NCBI GenBank assembly: GCA_903855995.1
Contig: CAIOAN010000002.1
Span: 124,001-188,000, forward strand
From: an uncultured Opitutia bacterium
Lineage (GTDB): Bacteria > Verrucomicrobiota > Verrucomicrobiia > Opitutales > UBA953
Direction of reading: 5' to 3'
Length of the DNA stretch: 64,000 nt
In this document: in pieces, positions 43,789-52,567 of the stretch
Layout: each line of letters opens with the position of its first letter
Position numbering within the stretch: position 1 is the stretch's first letter
Made by a program: the position numbers and the translations under genes
The notes under the pieces: model-generated
The model's database searches: none
Told to the model about the DNA's origin: nothing
What the model saw: the letters and a program-made list of their open reading frames with translations, nothing else

Positions 43789-43842
43789 ACGGGAAGAGCG
43801 GCTTGAGGTGGCGGATGTTGGCGTTGTAGAGCGGGTTCTTCT
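43789..43842 (-). pseudogene. 17-codon 3' remnant of a tagaturonate-epimerase-like gene
   Basis: On the minus strand the fragment reads in frame as KNPLYNANIRHLKPLFP followed by TAA. The first ten residues are identical to part of the C-terminus of the gene at 44582-45841 (KNPLYNANIRQL...), and the last residues resemble its end (HIKPLFL). The DNA is also nearly identical: the copy joins two segments of that gene's 3' end (44579-44609 and 44723-44754). Nothing recognisable lies upstream of it. It is a scrap of a lost tandem paralogue or of a deleted duplicate. Confidence 0.75.
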
Positions 43843-43933
43843 AAGTTAGACCCAAGCCACGATTGAGGGCTAACCCTTGGGTATATTTTGAAGTGGCGAA
43901 CCTAGCGCACGGCAACTAACACCTGCATACCCC

Positions 43934-44560
43934 ATGAAAATACCATTCATCTGCTGCCTTGTGTTTCTGGGCGCCGTTAGTTTCGCCGCGGACGCCAAGC
44001 CGGCCGCCCCGACACCGGCCGCGCCCGCGAAGCCGAAAATCGGCAAGGTGCCGGAAGTCCCCGCGACACCTCCCCGCCTGACTGTCGAAGGCACCCCGGG
44101 AGCAGCCTACGCCATCGCCTTCTACGAGAATCAGCAAATCAAGGTCACCCCTGATAAACTCACGGTACTCAACGCCTCCATCACGGAGGTCGCCACGGCG
44201 AACCTGATCACACTGCACAGCGCCCTGCGGTCGTCTTACAGTATCGCCAATCAGACCGCCAAGGACGCTACCTTGGTCACCAAGGACAACGATCGCGACC
44301 AGGAGCGCGTCGATCGCTGTCAAAAAGCGTACGATGCCGATAAGACCAATGTCACCAAGGGCAAGCAGCTCGCTTTCGCCAAGAAAGACATCGGCCTCTC
44401 GACCACCTTGCGCCGGAAACGCGAAGAGCAGGCAGCCGCCGCACTCGAGACCTACACCAAAGCGCTGGAGGCCTACAATCAGGCCTTCGCAGGAATCACC
44501 CCGGCGATCGATCGTTTCGTCAGCACCGCCGGCTTCCCCAAGGACCGGGTCGGCAAGTAA
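43934..44560 (+). CDS. Exported protein of unknown function with a helical C-terminal half
   Basis: The 208-residue protein has a Sec signal (MKIPFICCLVFLGAVSFAADA), then a Pro/Ala-rich linker (about 22-50). A helical part follows, from RLTVEGTPGAAYAIAFYENQQIKV to the end, with a long charged coiled coil around RDQERVDRCQKAYDADKTNVTKG. I recognise no family. It stands between the paralogue remnant and the converging epimerase-like gene. The single cysteine in the mature part (RVDRCQKAY) could form a disulfide dimer. Codon use matches the chromosome. Confidence 0.65.
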   Translation: MKIPFICCLVFLGAVSFAADAKPAAPTPAAPAKPKIGKVPEVPATPPRLTVEGTPGAAYAIAFYENQQIKVTPDKLTVLNASITEVATANLITLHSALRSSYSIANQTAKDATLVTKDNDRDQERVDRCQKAYDADKTNVTKGKQLAFAKKDIGLSTTLRRKREEQAAAALETYTKALEAYNQAFAGITPAIDRFVSTAGFPKDRVGK

Positions 44561-44581
44561 GCCGACCAGGCCTTAGTCCGC

Positions 44582-45841
44582 TCAAAGGAAGAGCGGCTTG
44601 ATGTGGCGGTCGAAGAGGTTGCCGGTCACATTACGTGCGCAATCAGCCCGATAAGTCTTTAGGGCGTTCAGGTAGCGCGGCCCCATCTTGGCCGCGACCT
44701 TGAAGCCGACGTGAATCAACTGACGGATGTTGGCGTTGTAGAGGGGGTTCTTCTGATCGTGGCGCAGGGCACCGACATATTGGGCGCTCGTCCAGCCATT
44801 CACTTCTGACACGGAGGGCAGTTTGGAACGGTCGATATCGATGACCGTCGCGTAAGGCAGGCAGAGTTCGTCCATATGGGCATAGGCTTCGGCGTAGATT
44901 TCCTTCGCGATGACGAGCCCTTCGCCACCGGCTTCAGCCAGGCCGATGCATTCTTCGAGCCAATTGGTCCCCGCAGTCTTCACATGGACGCCGGCGCCGT
45001 GCTTGGCGAGGGCGCGGCGGATGGCCGGGTAGATGGAGAACTTGTCGCTGCCGCTGTGCACGGAGAGCTTCAAGTTGGCCGGGAGACCGTACTGCTTCAC
45101 CGCATGAGCGATGACGCAAAGGTCGTCATTGAATTCGCGTTCGAACTGGATGACGTCGCCGACGTAATCGACGCCCTTGTTGAAACGACCGGTGAACTTC
45201 GGGGCGATGGTCTGGATCGGCACCCCTTCGTCGGCAATCGCTGCTAGAATGATGAGCAGCTCAGGCGGGGTCTGCGGGCTATCGGTCTCGTCCATCGAGA
45301 TCTCAGGGACGAAGCGACCCACGCCCTTCACCGAGACGATGTGGCGGTAGACCTTGCCGGCTTCCTGGACGGCCAGAAGGAACTTGGCGGCGGTGCGCTC
45401 GACGTCGGCGCGCGTGGTCGTAAACGGACGGTCGATGCCGGCGAGGGTGATCGTGCCGACGAGCTCAGGATGGCGATCGACGAAGGCCTTGACCGCGGCG
45501 GGATCGGCCGGCTGGGCGATGAAGTCGGCGACATCGATCGTGAAGAAATCGGAGACACCTACGAATCGGTCGACCGTTTTCAGGCCGATGTGGTCGGCAT
45601 CGAGGAAGTAAGGGGCGGTCCAGCCGAGGGTCTTCACGGCGGCGTCGGCCGCGGCGCGGGTGCTGGTCGGTTCGGAGCCGATGATATTGTGCTCGCGGTT
45701 GGACTTATTCCAGACCGGGACAATCTCGACGCCGAGTTTCTGGGCCGCAATGCAGGCGGCCAGCTGGGCTTCGGCTTCGTGGGCGAAGCGGTCGCCCATG
45801 CCGAGGGAGAATTTACCGATGACGAGAGGTTGGGAGGACAT
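44582..45841 (-). CDS. Tagaturonate epimerase family protein (UxaE-like)
   Basis: The start at 45841 gives 419 residues (MSSQPLVIGKFSLGMGDRFAHEAEAQLAACIAA). The pattern is that of the UxaE-type family: a TIM-barrel-like fold with SVKGVGRFVPEISMDETDSPQTPPELL, APKFTGRFNKGVDYVGD and KLSVHSGSDKFSIYPAIRRAL. Known UxaE enzymes interconvert tagaturonate and fructuronate in galacturonate breakdown and need a divalent metal, consistent with the His and Asp residues in these motifs. No uxaB or uxaC gene adjoins it, so the actual substrate is uncertain. A scrap of a near-identical 3' end lies 740 bases away. Confidence 0.75.
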   Translation of the reverse strand: MSSQPLVIGKFSLGMGDRFAHEAEAQLAACIAAQKLGVEIVPVWNKSNREHNIIGSEPTSTRAAADAAVKTLGWTAPYFLDADHIGLKTVDRFVGVSDFFTIDVADFIAQPADPAAVKAFVDRHPELVGTITLAGIDRPFTTTRADVERTAAKFLLAVQEAGKVYRHIVSVKGVGRFVPEISMDETDSPQTPPELLIILAAIADEGVPIQTIAPKFTGRFNKGVDYVGDVIQFEREFNDDLCVIAHAVKQYGLPANLKLSVHSGSDKFSIYPAIRRALAKHGAGVHVKTAGTNWLEECIGLAEAGGEGLVIAKEIYAEAYAHMDELCLPYATVIDIDRSKLPSVSEVNGWTSAQYVGALRHDQKNPLYNANIRQLIHVGFKVAAKMGPRYLNALKTYRADCARNVTGNLFDRHIKPLFL

Positions 45842-45981
45842 GTTGAGAGAAGTAAGCAGGCCAGAGTAGAGGCCTGATTCCGACGTTGGCAACCACCCGG
45901 AGGTATGAAATTCGGCATCCCTTATCCTCGCTTCTCCTTGCCCTCCGCGCCGCCGTTCATCTTTACTCCCCTCCCTCTCCT

Positions 45982-47076
45982 ATGCACCTGAAGATTGCTG
46001 TCCTGCCTGGCGATTACATCGGCCCTGAAGTCATGGTCGCCGCCCTGCCCGTCCTCGAGGCCGTCCTGAAGAAGTCAGGCCACACCCTCGAGCACTCCAC
46101 CCACGACGTGGGCGGCGCGGGCATCGACAACCATGGCAAGGCCCTGCCGGACTCGACCCTCGAGGCCTGCCGCGCCGCGGACGCCATCCTCTTCGGTTCC
46201 GTCGGCGGCCCAAAGTGGGAAAAGCTCCCTCCGGCCGAACAGCCTGAACGCGCCTCCCTCCTGCCCCTCCGCAAGCACTTCACCCTCTACGCCAACGTCC
46301 GCCCGGGCCTCCTACTGAAGAACCTCATCGACACCTCGCCGATTCGTCCGGACCGCATCCCGAACGGCGTGGACATGGTCTGCATCCGCGAACTCACCGG
46401 CGGCCTCTACTTCGGACCGAAATCCACCACGACCCTCGCCGACGGCGACATCGAAGCCATCGACACCATGGTCTACCGCAAGTCGGAGATCGAACGCATC
46501 ACTGACGTCGCCATCGCCACCGCGCGCGCCCGTCGCAAGCACATCACCCTCGTCGACAAGGCTAACGTCCTGCAGACCTCCGTCCTCTGGCGCAAGGTCG
46601 TCGCCGACCGCCTCAAGGCCACCGCGCCGGACATCACCCTCGCGGTGATGTACATCGACAACGCCGCGATGCAGCTCGTCCTGAAGCCATCGCAGTTCGA
46701 CGTGCTCCTCACCGAAAACATGTTCGGCGACATCCTTTCCGACGAGATGGCCGTCATCTGCGGCTCCCTCGGCATGATGGCCTCCGCCTCCTTGGGCGCG
46801 AACCGCAACCAGCACGGCTACGGCTACGGCCTGTACGAGCCCTCCGGAGGCACCGCCCCTGACATCGCCGGCCAGGACAAGGCCAACCCTTGCGCCCAGA
46901 TCCTCTCCGTCGCCCTGATGCTCCGCCACTCCTTCGGCCTCGAAGCCGAAGCCAAGGCCATCGAACTCGCGGTCGAGAAGACCATCGCCGAAGGTATCCG
47001 CACCGCGGACATCGCTGCTGGCGGCAAGGCCGTGGGCACCAAGGCCATGGGCGCGGCCATCCTCGCCCGCCTCTGA
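45982..47076 (+). CDS. leuB: 3-isopropylmalate dehydrogenase
   Basis: The ATG at 45982 gives 364 residues beginning MHLKIAVLPGDYIGPEVM. The substrate and NAD motifs are all present: LLPLRKHFTLYANVRP, VRELTGGLYFG-like IRELTGGLYFG, YIDNAAMQLVLKPSQFDVLLTENMFGDILSDE and YEPSGGTAPDIAGQDKANP. It oxidises 3-isopropylmalate in leucine synthesis. It is followed after 2 bases by the small HhH-type gene and is divergent from the epimerase-like gene. Confidence 0.96.
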   Translation: MHLKIAVLPGDYIGPEVMVAALPVLEAVLKKSGHTLEHSTHDVGGAGIDNHGKALPDSTLEACRAADAILFGSVGGPKWEKLPPAEQPERASLLPLRKHFTLYANVRPGLLLKNLIDTSPIRPDRIPNGVDMVCIRELTGGLYFGPKSTTTLADGDIEAIDTMVYRKSEIERITDVAIATARARRKHITLVDKANVLQTSVLWRKVVADRLKATAPDITLAVMYIDNAAMQLVLKPSQFDVLLTENMFGDILSDEMAVICGSLGMMASASLGANRNQHGYGYGLYEPSGGTAPDIAGQDKANPCAQILSVALMLRHSFGLEAEAKAIELAVEKTIAEGIRTADIAAGGKAVGTKAMGAAILARL

Positions 47077-47078
47077 TC

Positions 47079-47372
47079 GTGGACGAAGCCGAACGACAGC
47101 GCGCGGCCGAACGACGTCGGGAGGCCGTGTGCAGTCCGTTCATGCGCATCTCACGCTTCCCCGTGGAAGTCGCACGCGACCTGCTTGATGCCGGCTACTA
47201 CCGGGTCGACCAGCTCGCTGGCCGCTCGCCCGAGACCCTGCTCTCGGAAATCAAAGCCCGCTCTAAAGAAAAGCCCGGCCTGCACTATTTGCCCGCCCTG
47301 AAGATGGCCGTCTACTTCGCCGAGTCCGACAGCCCGGACCCGAAGAAGCTCTTCCTGGATCAGTGGCAGTGA
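47079..47372 (+). CDS. Small helix-hairpin-helix-like protein
   Basis: The GTG at 47079 starts 2 bases after the leuB stop and gives 97 residues. A basic N-terminal helix (DEAERQRAAERRREAVC) precedes FPVEVARDLLDAGYYRVDQLAGRSPETLLSEIKARS, the pattern of helix-hairpin-helix / DUF4332-like modules that bind nucleic acid or another protein. No named family is certain. The tight spacing to leuB suggests translational coupling. A 21-base inverted repeat follows the gene. Confidence 0.6.
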   Translation: MDEAERQRAAERRREAVCSPFMRISRFPVEVARDLLDAGYYRVDQLAGRSPETLLSEIKARSKEKPGLHYLPALKMAVYFAESDSPDPKKLFLDQWQ

Positions 47373-47399
47373 CCACGGCGGGCGATAGAGTGCTGCATC

Positions 47400-47486
47400 G
47401 ATGACAGAGGGCTGAGTCGATTTCGGAAAGCAGAATGATCCCGTCTTCGATTCAGTCCTCTGTCATCGACTCAGTCATCTGTCATC
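47400..47486. repeat. Long inverted repeat with a third degenerate copy
   Basis: GATGACAGAGGGCTGAGTCG (from 47400) is answered by a reverse-complementary arm at 47447-47467 (19 of 21 bases pair). A direct, degenerate copy of the second arm follows at about 47465-47486. It lies between the converging HhH-like and FAD-oxidoreductase genes and could end both transcripts or be a small repeat family. Confidence 0.65.
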
Positions 47487-47493
47487 CATTCCG

Positions 47494-49341
47494 CTATTTC
47501 TTCAGCAACTCGCGCCAATCCTGGTGATCTTCCTTGTAGTGCTGGAAAGCTTCGTATTCGGAAAGGTCAAGGAAGCCGTCTCCATTGAGGTCGATCTTCG
47601 GGAAGAGCCAATCCCAGCCGGGCTTATGCGTCTCCCATTCCTGAAGTGAGATCTTACCGTCATGATCATCGTCCGCCACCTTCATGAAAGCCTGCGCGAC
47701 GGAACGGGTGTCGGTCTTGGTCGGGATGCGTAGAGATTCGTCCCAGGCAATCAGCATGCCTGACGCCAGCAAGGCCTTGCGGTAGGCCGCCGGGTCGATG
47801 CGCTGCACAGAGACCTCCGCCTCGATGGCCTGGCTCGCGGCGATACCAGCAGCCTCGCCACACATCATGAACGTGGGCTCCATACGCGCGGAAGCATAGC
47901 CGAGGAACGAAGCTGAGAAGCAGACCGAGACGAGCAGGTTCGGCGCATCGGCCTCCTGCGGCGTGAGCGATCGATAAGGAATCGGGTAAGGTGTCTTAGT
48001 CGGTCCATGAGCCCCGCCGACAAACATCCAGCCCTCGAGACCGACATAAGTCCGGCCGTCCTTCTCGACGACGACCCGACGGGAAGGATAGGTATCAATG
48101 CCGTATTGGGCGAGGGCCACAGGGTCGGCGACCTTCGTGCGATTATAGACGTCGGCCGCGGTGATCACATAACGACCCTGCAGGCGACGCGTCAGTCGAA
48201 CATACAACTGGCCCGGCCAGCCGGCGGTGTCGGGGTGACGCGGCAAGTCGAGCCCGAGTTCGGCGGTCTCCTGGCGGAAATCTGCCGGCACGCGCGGATC
48301 GGTGCTCATAAAATGGTGCAGCCCGCGGAGGTAATCCTGGTGCGCCTTCCAGACCTTCGCCTTCGTCACGTAATCCCCATCGGCGTAAAGATAACTGATG
48401 CCGACCGGGGCCATCGTGATGAGCGAGTTGCGGTGGTAGTTGTATTCGCCGGCGTTCATCCAGCCGGGGAAGATGCGCGCGAGGCTCTTCTTCAGTTCTT
48501 TCGGGTCGGTGATGCTGGCCTTGAGAAATTCCACGTAGCGACCGACGAGTTCGAAGTCCTTGGCGTCATAGCCAGCCGGAGGCGTGAGGGGCGCACGACG
48601 GGCCGGATCGGACGTCACATAATAACGGTAGTTATAAGCCTGGATACGAGGGTCTGCTGAACCGATGGTTTCGGTGAAGCGACCGGTGATACCGGGAAGC
48701 AGGCCGCTGGCGGCATCGCCGGCCTTCACATAAGGATCAATCGGCGTGAGCTCCACCGGCTCGCGTACGCCGGCGGCTTCTTCGCCGTATTCCTGCGTCG
48801 ATTCGCGGGCCACATGATACGGTACGCCGGCGCGGGACATCAGGTCGCCTTCGTAGCCGGCATCGATGAACACCTTGGCCTTCACGCGTAGGCGGCCGAC
48901 TTCGGTGGCGGCCGCCGGCGGGCTGCCCAAGGCGTCGAAAGGCGCGTAGTCGAAAGAAGCCGAGAGGATCTTACCGCCGGACTTCTCGACCGAGCCCACG
49001 CGCAGTTCGCGGACGACTTCGATGCCTTGGTCGGCGAGGAGCTTCTCGAAGGAGGCCCGAATGATCTCGGGCGAATTACCCAGCGTGTTCAGCAACGGCT
49101 TGGTCATGCCGCCCGTCGCGGCGGGGTTCGGGCAGTCCTCCAAAGGCTTGATGCCCGCGCCCAGAATGCCACCGACCCAGCGAGACGGCTCGACGATCAC
49201 CACCGTGCGCCCGGCACGCTTCACCGCCGACGCGGCCATGATCCCGGAAGGCGTAGCGCCATAGACGCAGACATCGACCTCCTTGACCGTGCCCGCCACG
49301 AGGGCGAACGGCAGTAACGCGGACCAGACAAGCAGCTTCAT
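47494..49341 (-). CDS. Exported FAD-dependent oxidoreductase with C-terminal EF hands
   Basis: The 615-residue protein has a Sec signal (MKLLVWSALLPFALVAG) and an FAD-binding Rossmann motif in a variant form, VDVCVYGATPSGIMAASAVKRAG (22-44), as in the PF12831 family, with RLRVKAKVFIDAGYEGDLMSRAGVPYHVARES as the second FAD block. The last 75 residues carry two calcium-binding EF hands, DDDHDGKISLQEWE and DLNGDGFLDLSEYE. Exported FAD enzymes of this kind are common in Verrucomicrobiota and are thought to oxidise sugars or polyols. Fusion to EF hands suggests calcium stabilisation outside the cytoplasm, as in seawater. Confidence 0.88.
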   Translation of the reverse strand: MKLLVWSALLPFALVAGTVKEVDVCVYGATPSGIMAASAVKRAGRTVVIVEPSRWVGGILGAGIKPLEDCPNPAATGGMTKPLLNTLGNSPEIIRASFEKLLADQGIEVVRELRVGSVEKSGGKILSASFDYAPFDALGSPPAAATEVGRLRVKAKVFIDAGYEGDLMSRAGVPYHVARESTQEYGEEAAGVREPVELTPIDPYVKAGDAASGLLPGITGRFTETIGSADPRIQAYNYRYYVTSDPARRAPLTPPAGYDAKDFELVGRYVEFLKASITDPKELKKSLARIFPGWMNAGEYNYHRNSLITMAPVGISYLYADGDYVTKAKVWKAHQDYLRGLHHFMSTDPRVPADFRQETAELGLDLPRHPDTAGWPGQLYVRLTRRLQGRYVITAADVYNRTKVADPVALAQYGIDTYPSRRVVVEKDGRTYVGLEGWMFVGGAHGPTKTPYPIPYRSLTPQEADAPNLLVSVCFSASFLGYASARMEPTFMMCGEAAGIAASQAIEAEVSVQRIDPAAYRKALLASGMLIAWDESLRIPTKTDTRSVAQAFMKVADDDHDGKISLQEWETHKPGWDWLFPKIDLNGDGFLDLSEYEAFQHYKEDHQDWRELLKK

Positions 49342-49432
49342 GCGCCTATCCTGCGCCCATCCCCTACGCCATCAAAGCAATTAGGTGTTCTCCGCCTGAC
49401 CATGGCTCTCGAACCAGCCTCTTTCGTAAGGC

Positions 49433-50713
49433 CTATTTGATCCTACGCACGGCGCGTTCCAGGAGGAGCGCGCAGGCTTCGGGCCCGGCGGAGGACTTGC
49501 GCCGCATGACACCATCAGCGACATGACGCTCCAGGACATCCAGCGCCTCGGTGATATCGCATGGGCCTAATTCTTCCCGAATCGCCGCGGGCAAATTCTC
49601 CACGGCGACCAGCGCCTCGATACTGCTATCGATATTCATGATGCCTTTGGAAGTGAACTCGGGGTTCCGTGCCCGGAGCGCGAGCCGCAGGCAAGCAAGC
49701 AACGCGGGGCGCTCGGCATCGTCCTTGGGTACGACTGCGACCAGCGAAGCAAGGGCTCGGACCATGATGTAGTGGTAGGCCGGCCGGGCGTTGTGCGCGT
49801 CTGCCCAGCGTCCCGCCCGATGTCCATCGACCAGCTGCCCAGGTTGGACGCCGATGAGGAACTTCCTCCGCGCAGCGAGGAGGTAACCTTCTTCGTGCGT
49901 TGCCTGATAAGCCTGAGCCAGCAGCTGCAGGCTGAAAGAGTTGTAATTCCAATTAGGAACCACCGGGGCGGACGCCGCCCAGTCGGCGGCTTTCCGGGCG
50001 CCGTCGAGATAGCGCTGATCCTTGGTCGCGACGAACAGTTCGAGCAAAGCGCAGCCTCCTAGTCCGTTGTCGAACTGCAGACCGCCATCCTCCATCGGGT
50101 CGGCGCTCACCCAACCCTTACGCACGACGGACGTCAGCTGGCCGGACTTCTCCAAGCCGGCTAGGAAGCGTTCGCTCACTTCGAAAGAACGACCAGAGCC
50201 GCTGCGCAATGCGGGAAAAGGAATGACGCCCGTACCCGCTTCGGACTGCGCCCAGAGCATGAAGTCGCCGCACTCACGCGCGATCGGCAACAACCGAGCC
50301 GCGAGCTTGGGCTCGGCGCGAGCGACGGCAATGCAGGCGCGGGTGACCGTGGCGGTCTCGCGGAGCGCGTGGTTGAGCTTCGCTGGATCAAGGCCAGCCT
50401 TCCACCAACGGATCTTCTCGATATGGTCCGCATAGGGACCGAAGGCCTCCGCGACGCGGTCGGCCGAGAACAACGGGGCTCCGACGACAGGCGGGCGATA
50501 GACATCCTTCACTTCGGGCAGTCCGGCCTGGTCGCCCAAGATCCGCAGAGACTCCGCCACGACGGCGCGAACCGCCGCAGGGTCATTCCCACGCTGCGCC
50601 AAGACCAGCTTCGGCTTGAGTTCCCCCAATGCCTTCCGCTGCACCGAGTTCAGTTCCTGCACCTGAGCCTGAAGCGCCCCGGCAAACAGGAGCACGGCAA
50701 GGAACAGACGCAT
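49433..50713 (-). CDS. Exported alpha/alpha-toroid protein, possibly glycan-active
   Basis: The 426-residue protein has a Sec signal (MRLFLAVLLFAGALQAQ) and then repeated helical hairpins with Gly/Trp/Asn-rich loops: DGGLQFDNGLGGCALLELFVATKDQRYLDGARKAADWAASAPVVPNWNYNSFSLQLLAQAYQATHEEGYLLAARRKFLIG. This is the look of an (alpha/alpha)6 barrel as in glycosidases, epimerases and polysaccharide lyases. No catalytic motif is certain. It follows the FAD-oxidoreductase gene on the same strand by position and is divergent from the ThuA-like gene, consistent with a sugar-related locus. Confidence 0.7.
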   Translation of the reverse strand: MRLFLAVLLFAGALQAQVQELNSVQRKALGELKPKLVLAQRGNDPAAVRAVVAESLRILGDQAGLPEVKDVYRPPVVGAPLFSADRVAEAFGPYADHIEKIRWWKAGLDPAKLNHALRETATVTRACIAVARAEPKLAARLLPIARECGDFMLWAQSEAGTGVIPFPALRSGSGRSFEVSERFLAGLEKSGQLTSVVRKGWVSADPMEDGGLQFDNGLGGCALLELFVATKDQRYLDGARKAADWAASAPVVPNWNYNSFSLQLLAQAYQATHEEGYLLAARRKFLIGVQPGQLVDGHRAGRWADAHNARPAYHYIMVRALASLVAVVPKDDAERPALLACLRLALRARNPEFTSKGIMNIDSSIEALVAVENLPAAIREELGPCDITEALDVLERHVADGVMRRKSSAGPEACALLLERAVRRIK

Positions 50714-50818
50714 GGCGAGAGGCTGGAAGCCAGGCCGGACGCGTCAAGGCATGAGCGTCAGGCGGGTAAGCCGCAGAGGCGGGTTGACCCCTGTCGGCAT
50801 AAGATAATAAAAGAGGCC

Positions 50819-51850
50819 ATGCGCCCCCTCGCTCTGCTCTGTCTCGTCTTCATAGGCCTCGTCGCCCGCGCGGCGGACGCCCCGCTCACCTACGTCGGCA
50901 CCGACGGAGCCGGCAAGGGCAAGAAGGTCGTCCTCATCGCCAACGACCACGAATACAAATCCGAAGAAGCGCTCCCAGAGCTCGCCCGCATCCTAGCCAA
51001 GCACCATGGCTTCAGCTGCACGGTGCTCTTCGGCATCGACCCCAAAACCGGCAACATCGCGCAGGGCAACCCGAGCGACATCCCCGGCACCGGTGCGCTG
51101 AAGGACGCGGACCTGATGGTGATCTTCACGCGTTTCCAATCGATCCCGGTCGAGCAGATGCAGCCGATCCTGGATTACCTCAATCGTGGCGGCGCGGTCA
51201 TTGGCCTGCGTACCTCCACGCACGGCTTCCGTTACCCGAAGGATAGCCCGCTCTACAAATACTCCTTCGACTACAAAGGCGAAGACTACAAGGGCGGCTT
51301 CGGTCGTCAGATCCTCGGCGAAACCTGGGTCGGCCACTACGGCCCTAATCACAAGTCCAGCACGCGCCTCGACCTCGTCGCCGAGCAATCCGGCCATCCC
51401 GTGCTCCGCGGCGTGAAGGACGCTTGGGCCGAGATCGGTGCCTATAACGCCGCCCCCATCGAAGGCAGCACCATCCTCGCCATGGCCCAGCCGCTCACCG
51501 GTATGACGCCTGATTCGCCCGCCGACGCGGCCAAGAAGCCCATGCCGGGCGCCTGGGTACGCACTTATAAATCCGCCTCGGGCAAAGAAGGTCGCGTCTT
51601 CGCTTCCACTTACGGCGCCTCGGGCGACCTCGCGAATGACGGCTTCCGCCGCATGCTCGTGAATGCCTGCTTCTGGACCACCGGCCTCGAAGCCGCCATT
51701 AAGCCTAATCTGGAAATCAGCCTCGTTGGCCCGTTCAATCCGACCTGGCTCGGCACCTTCAAGCGAGCAGGCGCCGCGAAGCCTGCGGATCTCGCCAGCT
51801 ACGATAGCCCGATCTTCCCGGTCGTCGCCAATAAGCCGAAGTCGAAGTAA
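50819..51850 (+). CDS. Exported ThuA-like (trehalose utilisation-type) protein
   Basis: The ATG at 50819 follows AAGAGG closely and gives 343 residues with a Sec signal (MRPLALLCLVFIGLVARAA). The class I glutamine-amidotransferase-like fold of ThuA is seen in KKVVLIANDHEYKSEEALPELARILAKHHGFSCTVLFG, DADLMVIFTRFQSIPVEQMQPILDYLNRGGAVIGLRTSTHGF and EGRVFASTYGASGDLANDGFRRMLVNACFW. ThuA proteins act in trehalose or other disaccharide oxidation pathways, and in Verrucomicrobiota they are usually exported. It is next to two other exported sugar-related genes. Confidence 0.88.
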   Translation: MRPLALLCLVFIGLVARAADAPLTYVGTDGAGKGKKVVLIANDHEYKSEEALPELARILAKHHGFSCTVLFGIDPKTGNIAQGNPSDIPGTGALKDADLMVIFTRFQSIPVEQMQPILDYLNRGGAVIGLRTSTHGFRYPKDSPLYKYSFDYKGEDYKGGFGRQILGETWVGHYGPNHKSSTRLDLVAEQSGHPVLRGVKDAWAEIGAYNAAPIEGSTILAMAQPLTGMTPDSPADAAKKPMPGAWVRTYKSASGKEGRVFASTYGASGDLANDGFRRMLVNACFWTTGLEAAIKPNLEISLVGPFNPTWLGTFKRAGAAKPADLASYDSPIFPVVANKPKSK

Positions 51851-51904
51851 GCCTAACTGGCCGCCTCGCTTGCGGCGGGGAAGTTTTTACACAGACTGGA
51901 CGCC

Positions 51905-52567
51905 ATGGTTCCCACCGTCGTCGTTCCCGTCATGACCTTGGGCAACTGCGTCTTCTTGCCGCAGCAACTCTTGCCGCTGCGCATCTTCGAGCCCCGCTAC
52001 CGTAAGATGCTCAAGGAGACCCTCGCCGGCAGCCGCATGTTCGCGATCTCACAACTGGATGAGGACAGCCTGACGCCGGACAACGAAGAACCGCCCTGCC
52101 CCTTCACGTGTGTCGGACGTATCGTCGGCCACGTCGAACTCGAGGACGGAACCTCGCACATCATCCTCGAAGGCCTGCGGCGCGCGAAGGTCATCAAGGT
52201 GAAGCGCAAGACGCCGTATCCGCAGCTCGAGATCGCCCCGGTCGTCGACGAAGCCTCGAAAGACCTTCTCGGCAGCACGCGCGACATCGCCCGCGTGCTC
52301 GCCTTCGCCGAGAACATCGTCAGCGAGCTCGGTGAGGATGCTGCGCCGATGATGCAGCGCCTGCGCGGCTTGGCCAATCAGCCTGGTGCCCTAGCGGACG
52401 CCGCCGCCGGACACCTTGTCGCCGACGCCGCTACACGCCGCGCCCTTCTCGAGTGCCTTTCCCAGGATCAGCGCATCAAGGCCGTGGCCGACGAACTCAC
52501 CCGCCTCGACGCCCAGCGGAAGCTGGACGAACAAGGCGGCGGCGAAGAAGTCCGCGGACTTAATTAG
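51905..52567 (+). CDS. LON N-terminal (substrate-binding) domain protein
   Basis: The 220-residue protein consists of the Lon-type PUA-like domain alone: VVVPVMTLGNCVFLPQQLLPLRIFEPRYRKMLKETL is the typical opening, then GRIVGHVELEDGTSHIILEGLRRAKVIKVKRKTPYPQLEIAPV. A helical C-terminal part follows. There is no AAA or protease domain. Stand-alone LON-domain proteins are widespread and their role is unknown. Its stop overlaps the converging beta-propeller gene by 8 bases. Confidence 0.9.
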   Translation: MVPTVVVPVMTLGNCVFLPQQLLPLRIFEPRYRKMLKETLAGSRMFAISQLDEDSLTPDNEEPPCPFTCVGRIVGHVELEDGTSHIILEGLRRAKVIKVKRKTPYPQLEIAPVVDEASKDLLGSTRDIARVLAFAENIVSELGEDAAPMMQRLRGLANQPGALADAAAGHLVADAATRRALLECLSQDQRIKAVADELTRLDAQRKLDEQGGGEEVRGLN

